The position numbers and the translations under genes are program-made. DNA of 41,831 bases from positions 1 through 41,831 of the forward strand of contig CAJXSZ010000025.1 in the NCBI GenBank assembly GCA_913060815.1, read 5' to 3'. This document shows, piece after piece, positions 9,180 through 17,155 of this stretch. The notes under the pieces are model-generated. The model saw only the letters and a program-made list of their open reading frames with translations. It had not been told where the DNA came from and did not search any database. Source of the DNA: an uncultured Sulfitobacter sp. (GTDB lineage Bacteria; Pseudomonadota; Alphaproteobacteria; Rhodobacterales; Rhodobacteraceae). Position 1 is the first letter of the stretch; each line of letters starts with the position of its first letter.

Positions 9180-9270
9180 GGGCGGGCGGTCCTTCGAGGC
9201 ATTTGTGTCTGGTCAGCGGCCTATCACGGCGCTAGCTGTGTTTTCAATCACAACCACAAAGGCGCTTCCC

Positions 9271-9876
9271 ATGTTCTACCGCCCCGCAGACGGCCACGGC
9301 CTGCCTCACAACCCGTTCAACGCGATTGTCACGCCCCGCCCCATCGGCTGGATCAGCACCCGCGACGCCCAAGGCCGCGATAACATCGCACCCTACTCCT
9401 TCTTCAACGGCGTAGCTTACGTGCCACCGCAGGTCATGTTCGCCTCCACAGGGGTGAAGGACGACGTGGACGGGACCAAGGATTCCATGGCCAATATTCA
9501 GGATACAGGCGTGTTTTGCGTCAACATCGTGGAATATGCTGCCCGCGACGCGATGAACAAATCATCCGCCACCCTGCCCCACGGTGCAGATGAATTCGCC
9601 CATGCAGGGATTGAGAAGGCCGAGTGCGAGGCCATCAACGCGCCCCGCGTGGCAAATGCCCCTGCCGCCCTCGAATGCCGCATGACCCAGATCGTGAAGA
9701 TCGAAGGAGAGAGCAACTTTGTCTGCTTCGGTGAGGTTATCGGCGTGCATCTGCGCGATGATTGCGTGGTGGACGGGCGCTTTGACGTGACAAAATATGT
9801 CCCGCTCAGCCGCTTGGGATACCGTGACTACACGGCGGTGCGCGAAGTGTTCGAGATCATCCGTCCCGACGATTGA
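9271..9876 (+). CDS. flavin reductase family (DIM6/NTAB) protein
   Basis: 201-residue FMN-binding split-barrel protein. The flavin-binding start is FNAIVTPRPIGWISTRDAQGRDNIAPYSFFNGVAYVPPQVMF, and the GVFCVNIV segment is also typical. Members reduce flavin for partner oxygenases or act as FMN oxidoreductases; no partner gene is next to it, so the role is open. I chose the ATG at 9271 (MFYRPADG), not the upstream GTG at 9205, because homology begins there. Its 3' end overlaps the convergent alpha/beta hydrolase gene by 49 bp. Confidence 0.9.
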   Translation: MFYRPADGHGLPHNPFNAIVTPRPIGWISTRDAQGRDNIAPYSFFNGVAYVPPQVMFASTGVKDDVDGTKDSMANIQDTGVFCVNIVEYAARDAMNKSSATLPHGADEFAHAGIEKAECEAINAPRVANAPAALECRMTQIVKIEGESNFVCFGEVIGVHLRDDCVVDGRFDVTKYVPLSRLGYRDYTAVREVFEIIRPDD

Positions 9877-10592
9877 TCACTCAGAAAGCCCTGGAGAACC
9901 GCATTGAACAATGCGGGCTTCTCCAGATGCGCGGCATGCGAACAATGCGGCAGCACGGCCAGATCGGCCCCCGCAATTCCGCGCCACAGCGCTTGAGTCT
10001 GCTCCCAAGAATAGGTGCGGTCGTGATCACCGCACACCACCAGTGTGGGCGCTGTGATGCGGCCCAGATGCGCGGTCCCGCTCCACCCGTTCATGGCATC
10101 AAGACCACCAAGGATCGCGCCGATGCTGCTGGCCTGTGCGATCTGCGCACAAGAGGCGTAGGCGGGCGCTTCCTCGCGCTCCAGAAACCACGTGGCCGCA
10201 ATACGCCTTGCCGTGGACTGGGCGCCATCCGCCTGCGCGCGCGCCTTTGACGTCTCGATTGTCTCGAACCGACCGGGCAGGACACCCTGCGCGCCAGTGC
10301 CATAGAGAACCAAAGACTTCACCCGCTCGGGCGCAACCGCGACCATCTGTTGCGCAACCATGCCGCCCATGGAGTGGCCCAAAAGGTGAAACTGCGTCAC
10401 ACCCCGTTCGCTCAGCGTCGCAAGCGCCCAGCGCGCGAAGCCATCAATATCGCTCAGCGGCGCCACGTCCGCATTCTCGCCAAAGCCGGGCAAATCAAGG
10501 GCGATGCACGCCACCCCCGACAGCGCCTCGATCTGGCCCTGCCACTGGCGGCTCCCGCCCATCAGGCCGTGGATCAGAACCAGCGGGGTCAC
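9828..10592 (-). CDS. alpha/beta hydrolase coupled to ABC importer operon
   Basis: 254 residues, alpha/beta-hydrolase fold. The oxyanion region is LIHGLMGGSRQW, the nucleophile elbow is GHSMGG (Ser74), the acid is in LVVCGDHDRTYSW and the His in HCSHAAHLEKP, so the triad is complete. The sequence resembles small-molecule esterases and enol-lactonases; the substrate is unknown. The GTG start at 10592 overlaps the permease stop (GTGA), making this the last gene of the quaternary-amine importer operon. It may cleave an imported ester, which is inference. The last 17 or so residues (SDQSSGRM...) run antisense through the end of the flavin reductase gene and look like an added tail. Confidence 0.9.
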   Translation of the reverse strand: MTPLVLIHGLMGGSRQWQGQIEALSGVACIALDLPGFGENADVAPLSDIDGFARWALATLSERGVTQFHLLGHSMGGMVAQQMVAVAPERVKSLVLYGTGAQGVLPGRFETIETSKARAQADGAQSTARRIAATWFLEREEAPAYASCAQIAQASSIGAILGGLDAMNGWSGTAHLGRITAPTLVVCGDHDRTYSWEQTQALWRGIAGADLAVLPHCSHAAHLEKPALFNAVLQGFLSDQSSGRMISNTSRTAV

Positions 10593-12142
10593 TTGCGCTG
10601 GCCCTGCACGATACGGTCAAGGATCATCGCGCAGAACAGGATGGCAAAGCCCGCCAGAATCCCCTGCCCCACATTGGCATATTGCAGCGCCTCCAGCACA
10701 TCCTCACCCAGCCCCTTGGCCCCGATAAGCGAGGCAACGACAACCATCGCCAGCGACAGCATAATCGTCTGGTTGATGCCCGCACGAATGCTTGGTCCCG
10801 CCAACGGCAGGTCCACCTTGGTCAGCAAATACCACTTGGTCGCGCCAAAGCTGATCGCCGCCTCGCGCACAGATTCAGGCACCCCGCGCAGCCCGAGCAC
10901 CGTCAGACGCACCACAGGCGTGCCGCCAAAGATCATCGTAGTCACCACAGCCGCTGGTTTGCCCGTCCCAAAAAACGCGATCACGGGGATCATGAACACA
11001 AAGGCGGGCATCGTCTGCATGAAATCCATCACAGGCTGGATCGCCTTGTAAAACCGTGGCCGCCGCGCGGCAAACATGCCCAGCGGGATGCCAATCAGGA
11101 TCGAAAGACAGGCCGCCGTGCCAAGCAATGCCAGCGTGGTCATCGCCTTCTCCCAGAATCCCAGCAGGCCCATATAGGCTAGAAAAGCACTCGAATAGAT
11201 CGCCATGCGCACCCCCGCCGTCAGCCACGTCAGCAGCACGATCAGGGCCGCAATCACGATCCACGGCGTACTGACAAAGACGATCTCGAGCGCGTCCAAC
11301 ACAAGACGGATGACATAGGTGATGCCGTCAAATAGCGCCTCGCCATTGAGCACGGCCCAGTTAAAAAACCCCTCTACACGGTCGATGCTGAACAGGCGAA
11401 TGTCAGGATCAGTCGGGAAATCCGACAACAGCGTGAAGCGTCCCGGAAACGAATAATGCAGCATCGCGGCGAGCACGATCAGCGCCATGAACACTGCCGA
11501 AAACACGATCTGCCCCACAGGCAGGCCCGCGCGCACCGTGCGATCGCTCAGCCAGTCCGAGAACCGCGCCTCAAGTGCGGTATTGGCCATCAACGCCTGC
11601 GCAACCTTGGCCAGCACCAGTATAACCACCCCCGTCATCGCCACAGTCGGCCCCGTCGCGGCCAGCGCATCCGCCTCGGCACGGATACCACCTATATTGG
11701 CCTCCAAACCGTCCACCGTGCGTTGAAACGCATCCACACGGTCCGATCCGCTCTCGATTGCCGCTGCCAACTGTTGCCGCCGCAAGTCTAGCGTGCCCTC
11801 GATGGAAGCAATCCGCGCCATGGCATCTGCCGCCAGATCACCGAACAGGCCACGCGCGATCTGCACAAACGCCAGCGTCTCGAGGATCAGGAATGGCAGC
11901 GCCCAATTCCACAGGCCGCGCGCCCCGAACCACACAGGACCGAATAGCCCCGCCATAAGGTTGATAGTGGGCGTGAACGCCGAGGTCGCGCCGATCTTGT
12001 CAAACTGCGCGATGTAATAGTCGGGGCTGGTGCGCACGAAAGTGCGGATATTCTCGCGCCGCTCGGAGGCATAGGCCTGTGCCGCCTCACTTGTGGTATC
12101 TTCCAGCGGGTTCACACCCAAATCGTTGACAGCATCGCTCAT
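10589..12142 (-). CDS. quaternary amine (betaine/TMAO-type) ABC transporter permease
   Basis: Membrane subunit of a ProW/ChoW/TmoW-type importer. 517 residues, far longer than the roughly 280-350 of simple ProW. The C-terminal 200 residues are the permease core (IGIPLGMFAARRPRFYKAIQPVMDFMQTMPAFVFMIPVIAFFGTGKPAAV, then the EAA loop SVREAAISFGATKWYLLTKVDLPLAGPSIRAGI). The first 260 residues are an extension with one or two spans (PVWFGARGLWNWALPFLIL), a helical, coiled-coil-like stretch (about 105-165) and further spans. Long permeases of this kind are, from memory, found in roseobacter TMAO/choline systems. Overlaps: ATGA with the ATPase, GTGA with the hydrolase. Confidence 0.9.
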   Translation of the reverse strand: MSDAVNDLGVNPLEDTTSEAAQAYASERRENIRTFVRTSPDYYIAQFDKIGATSAFTPTINLMAGLFGPVWFGARGLWNWALPFLILETLAFVQIARGLFGDLAADAMARIASIEGTLDLRRQQLAAAIESGSDRVDAFQRTVDGLEANIGGIRAEADALAATGPTVAMTGVVILVLAKVAQALMANTALEARFSDWLSDRTVRAGLPVGQIVFSAVFMALIVLAAMLHYSFPGRFTLLSDFPTDPDIRLFSIDRVEGFFNWAVLNGEALFDGITYVIRLVLDALEIVFVSTPWIVIAALIVLLTWLTAGVRMAIYSSAFLAYMGLLGFWEKAMTTLALLGTAACLSILIGIPLGMFAARRPRFYKAIQPVMDFMQTMPAFVFMIPVIAFFGTGKPAAVVTTMIFGGTPVVRLTVLGLRGVPESVREAAISFGATKWYLLTKVDLPLAGPSIRAGINQTIMLSLAMVVVASLIGAKGLGEDVLEALQYANVGQGILAGFAILFCAMILDRIVQGQRK

Positions 12143-13194
12143 GACATTTCCGTCCCTTCAATCACGCATCTCAGCAGGTCCGCGCGGGTGATTGCGCCTG
12201 CATCCTTGCCGTCTTCCTGCACCACGATCGGGTTCTCGTCATCAATCGCCAACGTGATCAGCGTGCTGAGGTTTTCACCTGCATCCACACGCGGCGCATC
12301 CGCTGAAACTCCGCCCGTCTTGGCGATGTATTCCGCCAGAGGCTGCATCACCGCGTGGGCATGCACGACCTTGAGCCTTGAAATCCCCGCCACAAATTCC
12401 GCTACATACTCATCGGCAGGCTCCATCACGATCTGCTCGGCGGTGCCCATCTGCACCATTTTGCCGTCGCGCATGATCGCGATGCGGTCGCCAATGCGCA
12501 CGGCCTCATCCAGATCATGGGTAATGAAAATCGTCGTCTTTTTGAGGATCTTGCTGAGGCGAATAAACTCGTCCTGCAACTGACGCCTGATCAGAGGATC
12601 AAGCGCCGAGAAAGGCTCGTCCATGAGCAAAACATCAGGGTTCGCGGCCAGCGCACGCGCCAATCCAACACGCTGCTGCATCCCGCCCGACAGTTCATGG
12701 GCGAACTTGGCCCCCCACGCGCCCAACTCGACAATATCGAGAATGGCTGCCGCCTGACGCATCCGCTCGTTCTTGGGCACTTTGCGAATTTCCAAGGGCA
12801 TCGCCACATTATCCAGCACCGAGCGGTGCGGCATCAGCGCGAAATTCTGGAACACCATCCCGATCTTCTCGTTGCGAAATTTCTGGAGTGCGGCCGTGCC
12901 CAGCGCCATCACATCCGTGCCTTCAATCTCGATCTTGCCTGCGGTCGGCTCCAGCAAGCGATTGAAATGGCGCACCAATGTGGACTTGCCCGAGCCTGAC
13001 AGCCCCATGATGCAAAAAATCTCGCCACGGTTAACCTTGAGGCTGACATCCGCCACGCCCACCACGGCGTTGAACTCGGCCAGCACCTCGGCCTTGCTCA
13101 GACCGCGCGTCTTCACCGCCTCCAGCGCCGCATCCGCGCGGGCCCCGAAAATCTTCCAGACATTGGAGATTTCAACGACGGTATCGTTTGGCAT
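12139..13194 (-). CDS. quaternary amine ABC transporter ATP-binding protein (ProV/OpuAA type)
   Basis: 351 residues. Walker A GLSGSGKST is at 64-72, the signature LSGGMQQRVGLARAL starts at 168, Walker B VLLMDEPFSALDP at 188, and the H-loop is FITHDLDEA. The N-terminal SNVWKIFGARADAALEAVKTRGLSKAEVLAEFNAVVGV is the insertion typical of glycine-betaine/choline/TMAO transporter ATPases. The C-terminal 80 residues (ending DAGAITRADLLRCVIEG) look like a CBS-type regulatory domain, which in OpuA-like systems senses ionic strength or nucleotide. Its stop overlaps the permease start (ATGA). A stem-loop separates it from the binding-protein gene. Confidence 0.93.
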   Translation of the reverse strand: MPNDTVVEISNVWKIFGARADAALEAVKTRGLSKAEVLAEFNAVVGVADVSLKVNRGEIFCIMGLSGSGKSTLVRHFNRLLEPTAGKIEIEGTDVMALGTAALQKFRNEKIGMVFQNFALMPHRSVLDNVAMPLEIRKVPKNERMRQAAAILDIVELGAWGAKFAHELSGGMQQRVGLARALAANPDVLLMDEPFSALDPLIRRQLQDEFIRLSKILKKTTIFITHDLDEAVRIGDRIAIMRDGKMVQMGTAEQIVMEPADEYVAEFVAGISRLKVVHAHAVMQPLAEYIAKTGGVSADAPRVDAGENLSTLITLAIDDENPIVVQEDGKDAGAITRADLLRCVIEGTEMS

Positions 13195-13226
13195 GACAGG
13201 TCTCGCTTTTTGGGAAAGAGTTGAAG

Positions 13227-13256
13227 CTGCGGCACCGACACGCGCCAGTGCCGCAG
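13227..13256 (-). repeat. stem-loop between binding protein and ATPase genes
   Basis: Perfect 9-bp inverted repeat, CTGCGGCAC and GTGCCGCAG, around a 12-base loop, in the 71-bp gap after the binding-protein stop and before the ATPase start. No T-run follows it, so it is not a classic terminator. In periplasmic-binding-protein operons such hairpins protect the upstream message from 3' decay and so raise the binding protein over the membrane parts; this role here is inference. Confidence 0.7.
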
Positions 13257-13265
13257 ATAAGGCTA

Positions 13266-14231
13266 TTACAGACCCAGCATCGCATCAACGCGGTCGGAGT
13301 TAGCTGCAATCCACTCCTTGGCCGCATCCGCAGGCTCTTTACCGTTGGCGCTGATCTCGAAGGCAAGGCCAGACACATCGTCCGCCGTCAGGGAAAAATT
13401 GGCAAAGAAATCCGCGATCGCGGGAGAGCGGTCAGCCAATGAGTTGGACCATGCGATCTGCACATCTTTCAACGCATCTTTGGTCGCCACAGAGGACTTC
13501 TCATACCAGTCCGCATCGTCAGACGGCTGAATCATCGTGTACTTGGCCTCGTCAAATGTGGGCTCGGTCAGCATTTCAACATCAAACATGAACCAGACAG
13601 CATGCGGCTTGTAGCAATAGAAAGCATAGCCTTCACCCTTGGCGATGCTATCTTTGATGCGCGCGGTCTTCACCGCTTCCTCGGCACGAATAGGCTCGAT
13701 GAAATCAAGCAGACCGTAGTCGCGCACCTTCACCTCATTGACGTTGGCAGAGGCCCAACCGGGTGCGCCGATCCACATCTCGCCCTTGCCGTTGCCGTCG
13801 CTGTCCATCAGAGCGGCCACATCAGGGCGGCCGAGATCGGCGATATCCGTAATGTCATTGGCGGCGGCAAAATCCTTGGAAACACAAAAGCCCTGATTGC
13901 CTTCATAAGCATTCTCGGACAGCGTCACTGTGCCTGCGTCCTCGACGTATTTATCGGTAAAGCTTTGCTGGTTGGGCAGCCAGACATCGGGATGCACGTC
14001 GATATCGCCCTTACCCTGATCCATCGCCTGAAAAATCGTGGCGTTGTTTCCTGGCACGTATTCAACTGTGCCGCCAATGCGCGAGGTCACAATCTCGCCC
14101 AGCACATGACCAATGGCCTGCGCGCCCGTCCATGAGGGCAGACCGATCTTCACTTCTTCAGCCGCCCATGCAGGCAGCGCGAAAAAGCTGACGGTGGCCG
14201 CGATGGCCAATGTGTTCATCTTGGTTTTCAT
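13266..14231 (-). CDS. quaternary amine (betaine/TMAO/choline-type) substrate-binding protein
   Basis: 321 residues from the ATG at 14231, which has GGGGAA upstream; the longer open frame to 14432 lacks a ribosome site. The signal peptide ends ALPAWA. The mature protein is of the ProX/OpuAC type (VKIGLPSWTGAQAIGHVLGEIV..., VHPDVWLPNQQSF, WIGAPGWASANV, YAFYCYKPHAVWFMF). Trp34, Trp84, Trp159 and Trp213 sit where the family builds its aromatic cage for a trimethylammonium group. The exact ligand (TMAO, choline, glycine betaine or other) cannot be read from sequence. It is the first gene of the operon, divergent from a LysR gene. Confidence 0.9.
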   Translation of the reverse strand: MKTKMNTLAIAATVSFFALPAWAAEEVKIGLPSWTGAQAIGHVLGEIVTSRIGGTVEYVPGNNATIFQAMDQGKGDIDVHPDVWLPNQQSFTDKYVEDAGTVTLSENAYEGNQGFCVSKDFAAANDITDIADLGRPDVAALMDSDGNGKGEMWIGAPGWASANVNEVKVRDYGLLDFIEPIRAEEAVKTARIKDSIAKGEGYAFYCYKPHAVWFMFDVEMLTEPTFDEAKYTMIQPSDDADWYEKSSVATKDALKDVQIAWSNSLADRSPAIADFFANFSLTADDVSGLAFEISANGKEPADAAKEWIAANSDRVDAMLGL

Positions 14232-14378
14232 ATCATATTCCCCAGTTGGTTTGCGCCAGCGCTTAGGCGTCATGCAGTCATCAAAGTGATCCGTTCTTCG
14301 CGGCGCGAGCACTGCCAGCGCCTGTGCCTCAAGCCTGCAAAGGAAAAATGAAAAGCGCCAATTCGAACATATCATTAA

Positions 14379-14399
14379 ACTATTCTGAATTTGCATAGT
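14379..14399. promoter_or_regulatory. LysR-type operator candidate
   Basis: Perfect inverted repeat ACTAT-N11-ATAGT, which contains the T-N11-A core of LysR boxes. It lies 48 bp before the LysR start at 14448 and about 150 bp before the binding-protein start at 14231, in the 216-bp divergent gap. The position suits autoregulation by this LysR and, less surely, control of the importer operon. Binding is inferred. Confidence 0.5.
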
Positions 14400-14447
14400 C
14401 TGGGCTAAAATGCACTTGCAGGGCCAAACCAAGGGGGAGCGTGCAGC

Positions 14448-15329
14448 ATGGACATCAACTGGCTACGCGATTTTGAATGCCTTGCGCGCACGTTAAATTT
14501 CACCCGCGCTGCCAATGAGCGTAACATCACTCAATCCGCTTTCAGCAGACGGATCAAAGCCTTAGAAAGCTGGGTCGGTGCGCCGCTCATCAACCGCGCG
14601 CAGTATCCCGTGCAACTCACCCCCGCTGGCGCGCAGTTTTTGCCCACTGCTCTCGCTGCAGTTACGCAACTGACCGAGCAGCGCCAGATCATCCGCGATA
14701 CCGACCGCGGCGGGCGGCGATTTCTGCGCTTTTCGGCGCTGCATACGATTTCGACCAATTTTCTGGCAGGGCGCATAGATTTTTTGCAGGAAGAAATTCC
14801 AGACCTGCACACACGCGTCATGTCGGATTCGCTCAGCACATGTTGCGAGCTTCTGGTGGAGGGGGCTGTGGACATGATGCTGTGCTATTACCACCAATCC
14901 GTCGCCCCCCAAATTGACGAGACGGCCTTTACACGCAAGGATATGGCAACCGACTGGCTCCTCCCTGTTGCAGCCTCCGCGCCAGCGATCGCCCGTGGCT
15001 GGCACCTCGATACGGCCGCCGCGCCAATCCCCTATCTCGCCTATGAACCGTCGACTTTCCTTGGCCTCGTCACCGATAGCTTGCTGGAGGGAAAGACCCT
15101 CAACGCCGAGACAATCTACATCGACGGGCTGGTCGAGACGATAAAACGACGTGTTCTCAAAGGCAGCGGTTTTGCGTGGTTGCCGCAGTCCTCCATCGCT
15201 CAGGAACTCGGAGACGGGCGCTTGGTGCAAATCGGCGATGCGCAATGGACCACTCCGCTGACCATTGCGGCCCTTGCCGATCCAAACAGCTTTGATCCCG
15301 TGGCCCGTGCTGTCTGGGCAAAACTCTGA
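14448..15329 (+). CDS. LysR family transcriptional regulator
   Basis: 293 residues. The N-terminal winged helix (residues 1-60) has the LysR helix-turn-helix FTRAANERNITQSAFSRRIKALESWVGAPLINR. The effector-binding domain follows from about residue 90. The form (MDINWLRDFECLARTLNFTRAA) resembles the YjiE/HypT-like LysR branch. It is divergent from the quaternary-amine importer, which is its most likely target, though nothing in the sequence proves it. It converges on the racemase gene with 5 bp between stops. It has only local similarity to the second LysR at 17156, so the two are not a recent duplication. Confidence 0.93.
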   Translation: MDINWLRDFECLARTLNFTRAANERNITQSAFSRRIKALESWVGAPLINRAQYPVQLTPAGAQFLPTALAAVTQLTEQRQIIRDTDRGGRRFLRFSALHTISTNFLAGRIDFLQEEIPDLHTRVMSDSLSTCCELLVEGAVDMMLCYYHQSVAPQIDETAFTRKDMATDWLLPVAASAPAIARGWHLDTAAAPIPYLAYEPSTFLGLVTDSLLEGKTLNAETIYIDGLVETIKRRVLKGSGFAWLPQSSIAQELGDGRLVQIGDAQWTTPLTIAALADPNSFDPVARAVWAKL

Positions 15330-15334
15330 ACGGT

Positions 15335-16036
15335 TTAAGGTCCGGCAGAGAACTCGACAATTGCGCGCGCCAGCAGGTCAACCGTGTCCACCGCCCGTGC
15401 GTCTACTGCCACACTATCCGCAATCAAAGAGAATTCAGAGCAGGCAATGAACTGCATCTGCGCCCCTGCTGCCAGCAATTCTGCGGACGCCGCCGCAACA
15501 GTCTCCCGCGCAGACGGCACTGGCCCCTCTGCCTTGATCGCTCGGATCGCAGCAAGCATCGCATCGCCGTCCTCGGGCCAGAGCACTGAAATCTCATGCG
15601 CGCCCAGCACCGTCTCGAACAACCCCGTCATCCGCACCGCAGGCGAGGCCAGCATACCAACGCCGCCCCCCCGCCCCACATCGCGCAGCGCACGCGCGGC
15701 GGCCAGATCAAGCATGCTCAGAAACGGTATATCCACCGCACCCGTTACCGCGGTGGCATAGTGATGTGCAGTGTTGCAGGGCATCGCCAGCGCTTGCGCG
15801 CCCGCTGCTTCCAGCCGCTTGGCCATCGCGGCCAGCACAGGCGACGGGTCTTCGCCCGTTCCCTCAATCAGATGCGCGATGCGCGAGGGCACCTGCGGGT
15901 TCATATCAATAATCAGCGGTACGTGATCGCTGTCATCGCTCGCAGGCACCGCAGCCATCACGCGCTGCTGCAACAGTATCGTCGCCTCAGGCCCCATCCC
16001 GCCTAAAATACCAACAGGAAGGGGCGCGTCGCTCAT
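15335..16036 (-). CDS. aspartate/glutamate racemase family protein
   Basis: 233 residues of the PLP-independent Asp/Glu racemase superfamily: GILGGMGPEAT at the start, first catalytic cysteine in MPCNTAHH, second in FIACSEFSLI, both present, so it should interconvert enantiomers of an acidic amino acid. Its ATG shares a base with the stop of the cysteate-lyase-like gene (TAATG), so translation is coupled. That pairing suggests the substrate is cysteate or another substrate of the lyase rather than aspartate (inference). Confidence 0.9.
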   Translation of the reverse strand: MSDAPLPVGILGGMGPEATILLQQRVMAAVPASDDSDHVPLIIDMNPQVPSRIAHLIEGTGEDPSPVLAAMAKRLEAAGAQALAMPCNTAHHYATAVTGAVDIPFLSMLDLAAARALRDVGRGGGVGMLASPAVRMTGLFETVLGAHEISVLWPEDGDAMLAAIRAIKAEGPVPSARETVAAASAELLAAGAQMQFIACSEFSLIADSVAVDARAVDTVDLLARAIVEFSAGP

Positions 16037-17049
16037 TACATGTTCACCCAGTTGGACGACGTATCAAAGGCGAAGTCGTAGCCGCCCAAAGCCGCCGCGC
16101 CGCCAGTGTGCAGGAAGACAACGCGCTCGTCCTTGAACTCTCCCTTGCGGCACAGATCAATCAGACCTGCCGCACCCTTGGCAGAATAGCACGGATCAAG
16201 CAGGATGCCCTCAAGCTCGGCAAACATGCGGATCGCCTCGATGCCACTCTCGGTCGGGATGCCGTAGCCTTCGCCAACGTAATCGGTGTTGGCCATAACG
16301 TCTTCGCGCTTGACCACGCCGGCACAGCCCAGCTTCTCGGCGGTGCGGCAGGCCAGATCATAGACCATCTGCTCCTGCTTGGGCTGTGGCGCACGGGTGC
16401 CAATGCCCAGCACGGGGATCTGCGCATTCATCGCGCACATGCCCGTGACCAGCCCCGCCTGCGTGCCAGACGATCCTGTGGCATGCGTGAGACGGTCAAT
16501 CTTCATGCCCATCTTGTTGGCCTGCTCCACCAGCTCGAACGCCGCATTCACATAGCCCAATGCGCCAGTGGGGTTCGAGCCACCACCAGGAATGACATAG
16601 ACCTTGTGACCTTTGGCGCGCATCTTCTCAGCGGCCGCTTCCATCTCACCGGGCATGTCATGGCCTGCGGGGAACTTCTCGGTCGTGGCGCCGTGCAGAT
16701 GGTCCAGCAACACGTTGCCGTTGTGGTTGTAGTTACCGTCCTGATAGCCCGTGCGATCCTCCAGCAGGATGTGGCACTTGAGGCCCATCTTCGCTGCAAA
16801 CGCTGCCGTCTGACGCCCGTGGTTGGTCTGTGTCGCGCCCTGCGTCATCACCATGTCGGCGCCCTGCTCGACCGCCTCGGCCATCAGGAACTCCAGCTTG
16901 CGCGTCTTGTTGCCGCCCGTGGACATGCCCGTGCAATCGTCACGCTTGATCCACAGCTCGACGCCCAGCTCCTTGGAGAGACGCGGCATCGGCTCCAGCG
17001 GGGTGTTGAGGTGGGCAAGATGGACGCGGGGGAATCGGGCGAGATGCAT
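16036..17049 (-). CDS. cuyA: L-cysteate sulfo-lyase / D-cysteine desulfhydrase family enzyme
   Basis: 337-residue PLP enzyme of the ACC deaminase/D-cysteine desulfhydrase family. The PLP lysine lies in [13 protein letters not shown] (Lys48), followed by the substrate loop [43 protein letters not shown] and the phosphate-binding [12 protein letters not shown]. From memory it resembles CuyA of roseobacters, which splits L-cysteate into pyruvate, ammonia and sulfite; D-cysteine desulfhydrase is the alternative. First gene of a two-gene operon with the racemase, divergent from a LysR with two LysR boxes between them. No sulfite exporter is adjacent, unlike some cuyA loci. Confidence 0.82.
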   Translation of the reverse strand: MHLARFPRVHLAHLNTPLEPMPRLSKELGVELWIKRDDCTGMSTGGNKTRKLEFLMAEAVEQGADMVMTQGATQTNHGRQTAAFAAKMGLKCHILLEDRTGYQDGNYNHNGNVLLDHLHGATTEKFPAGHDMPGEMEAAAEKMRAKGHKVYVIPGGGSNPTGALGYVNAAFELVEQANKMGMKIDRLTHATGSSGTQAGLVTGMCAMNAQIPVLGIGTRAPQPKQEQMVYDLACRTAEKLGCAGVVKREDVMANTDYVGEGYGIPTESGIEAIRMFAELEGILLDPCYSAKGAAGLIDLCRKGEFKDERVVFLHTGGAAALGGYDFAFDTSSNWVNM

Positions 17050-17106
17050 GAGATGGCTCCTATATGTGTTTCCCGCAACTTACCTCTCTTTACGCCGCAA
17101 ACCTAG

Positions 17107-17140
17107 TGCGTATATTGCATCCTAACTTGCACATATTGCA
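17107..17140. promoter_or_regulatory. tandem LysR boxes between lyase operon and LysR gene
   Basis: Two 13-bp copies of TGC-NN-ATATTGCA at 17107-17119 and 17128-17140, exactly 21 bp apart (two helical turns), each fitting T-N11-A. The second sits inside a perfect TTGCA-N5-TGCAA palindrome (17127-17141). They lie in the 106-bp divergent gap, close to the LysR start at 17156. They are a good candidate for joint control of cuyA-racemase and the regulator. Confidence 0.6.
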
Positions 17141-17155
17141 ATTTTAGGAGCTACC

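Noticed and set aside
16108..17106. 332-codon open frame on the plus strand opposite the lyase gene
   Set aside because: Antisense shadow; the minus strand has a full PLP enzyme with all motifs.
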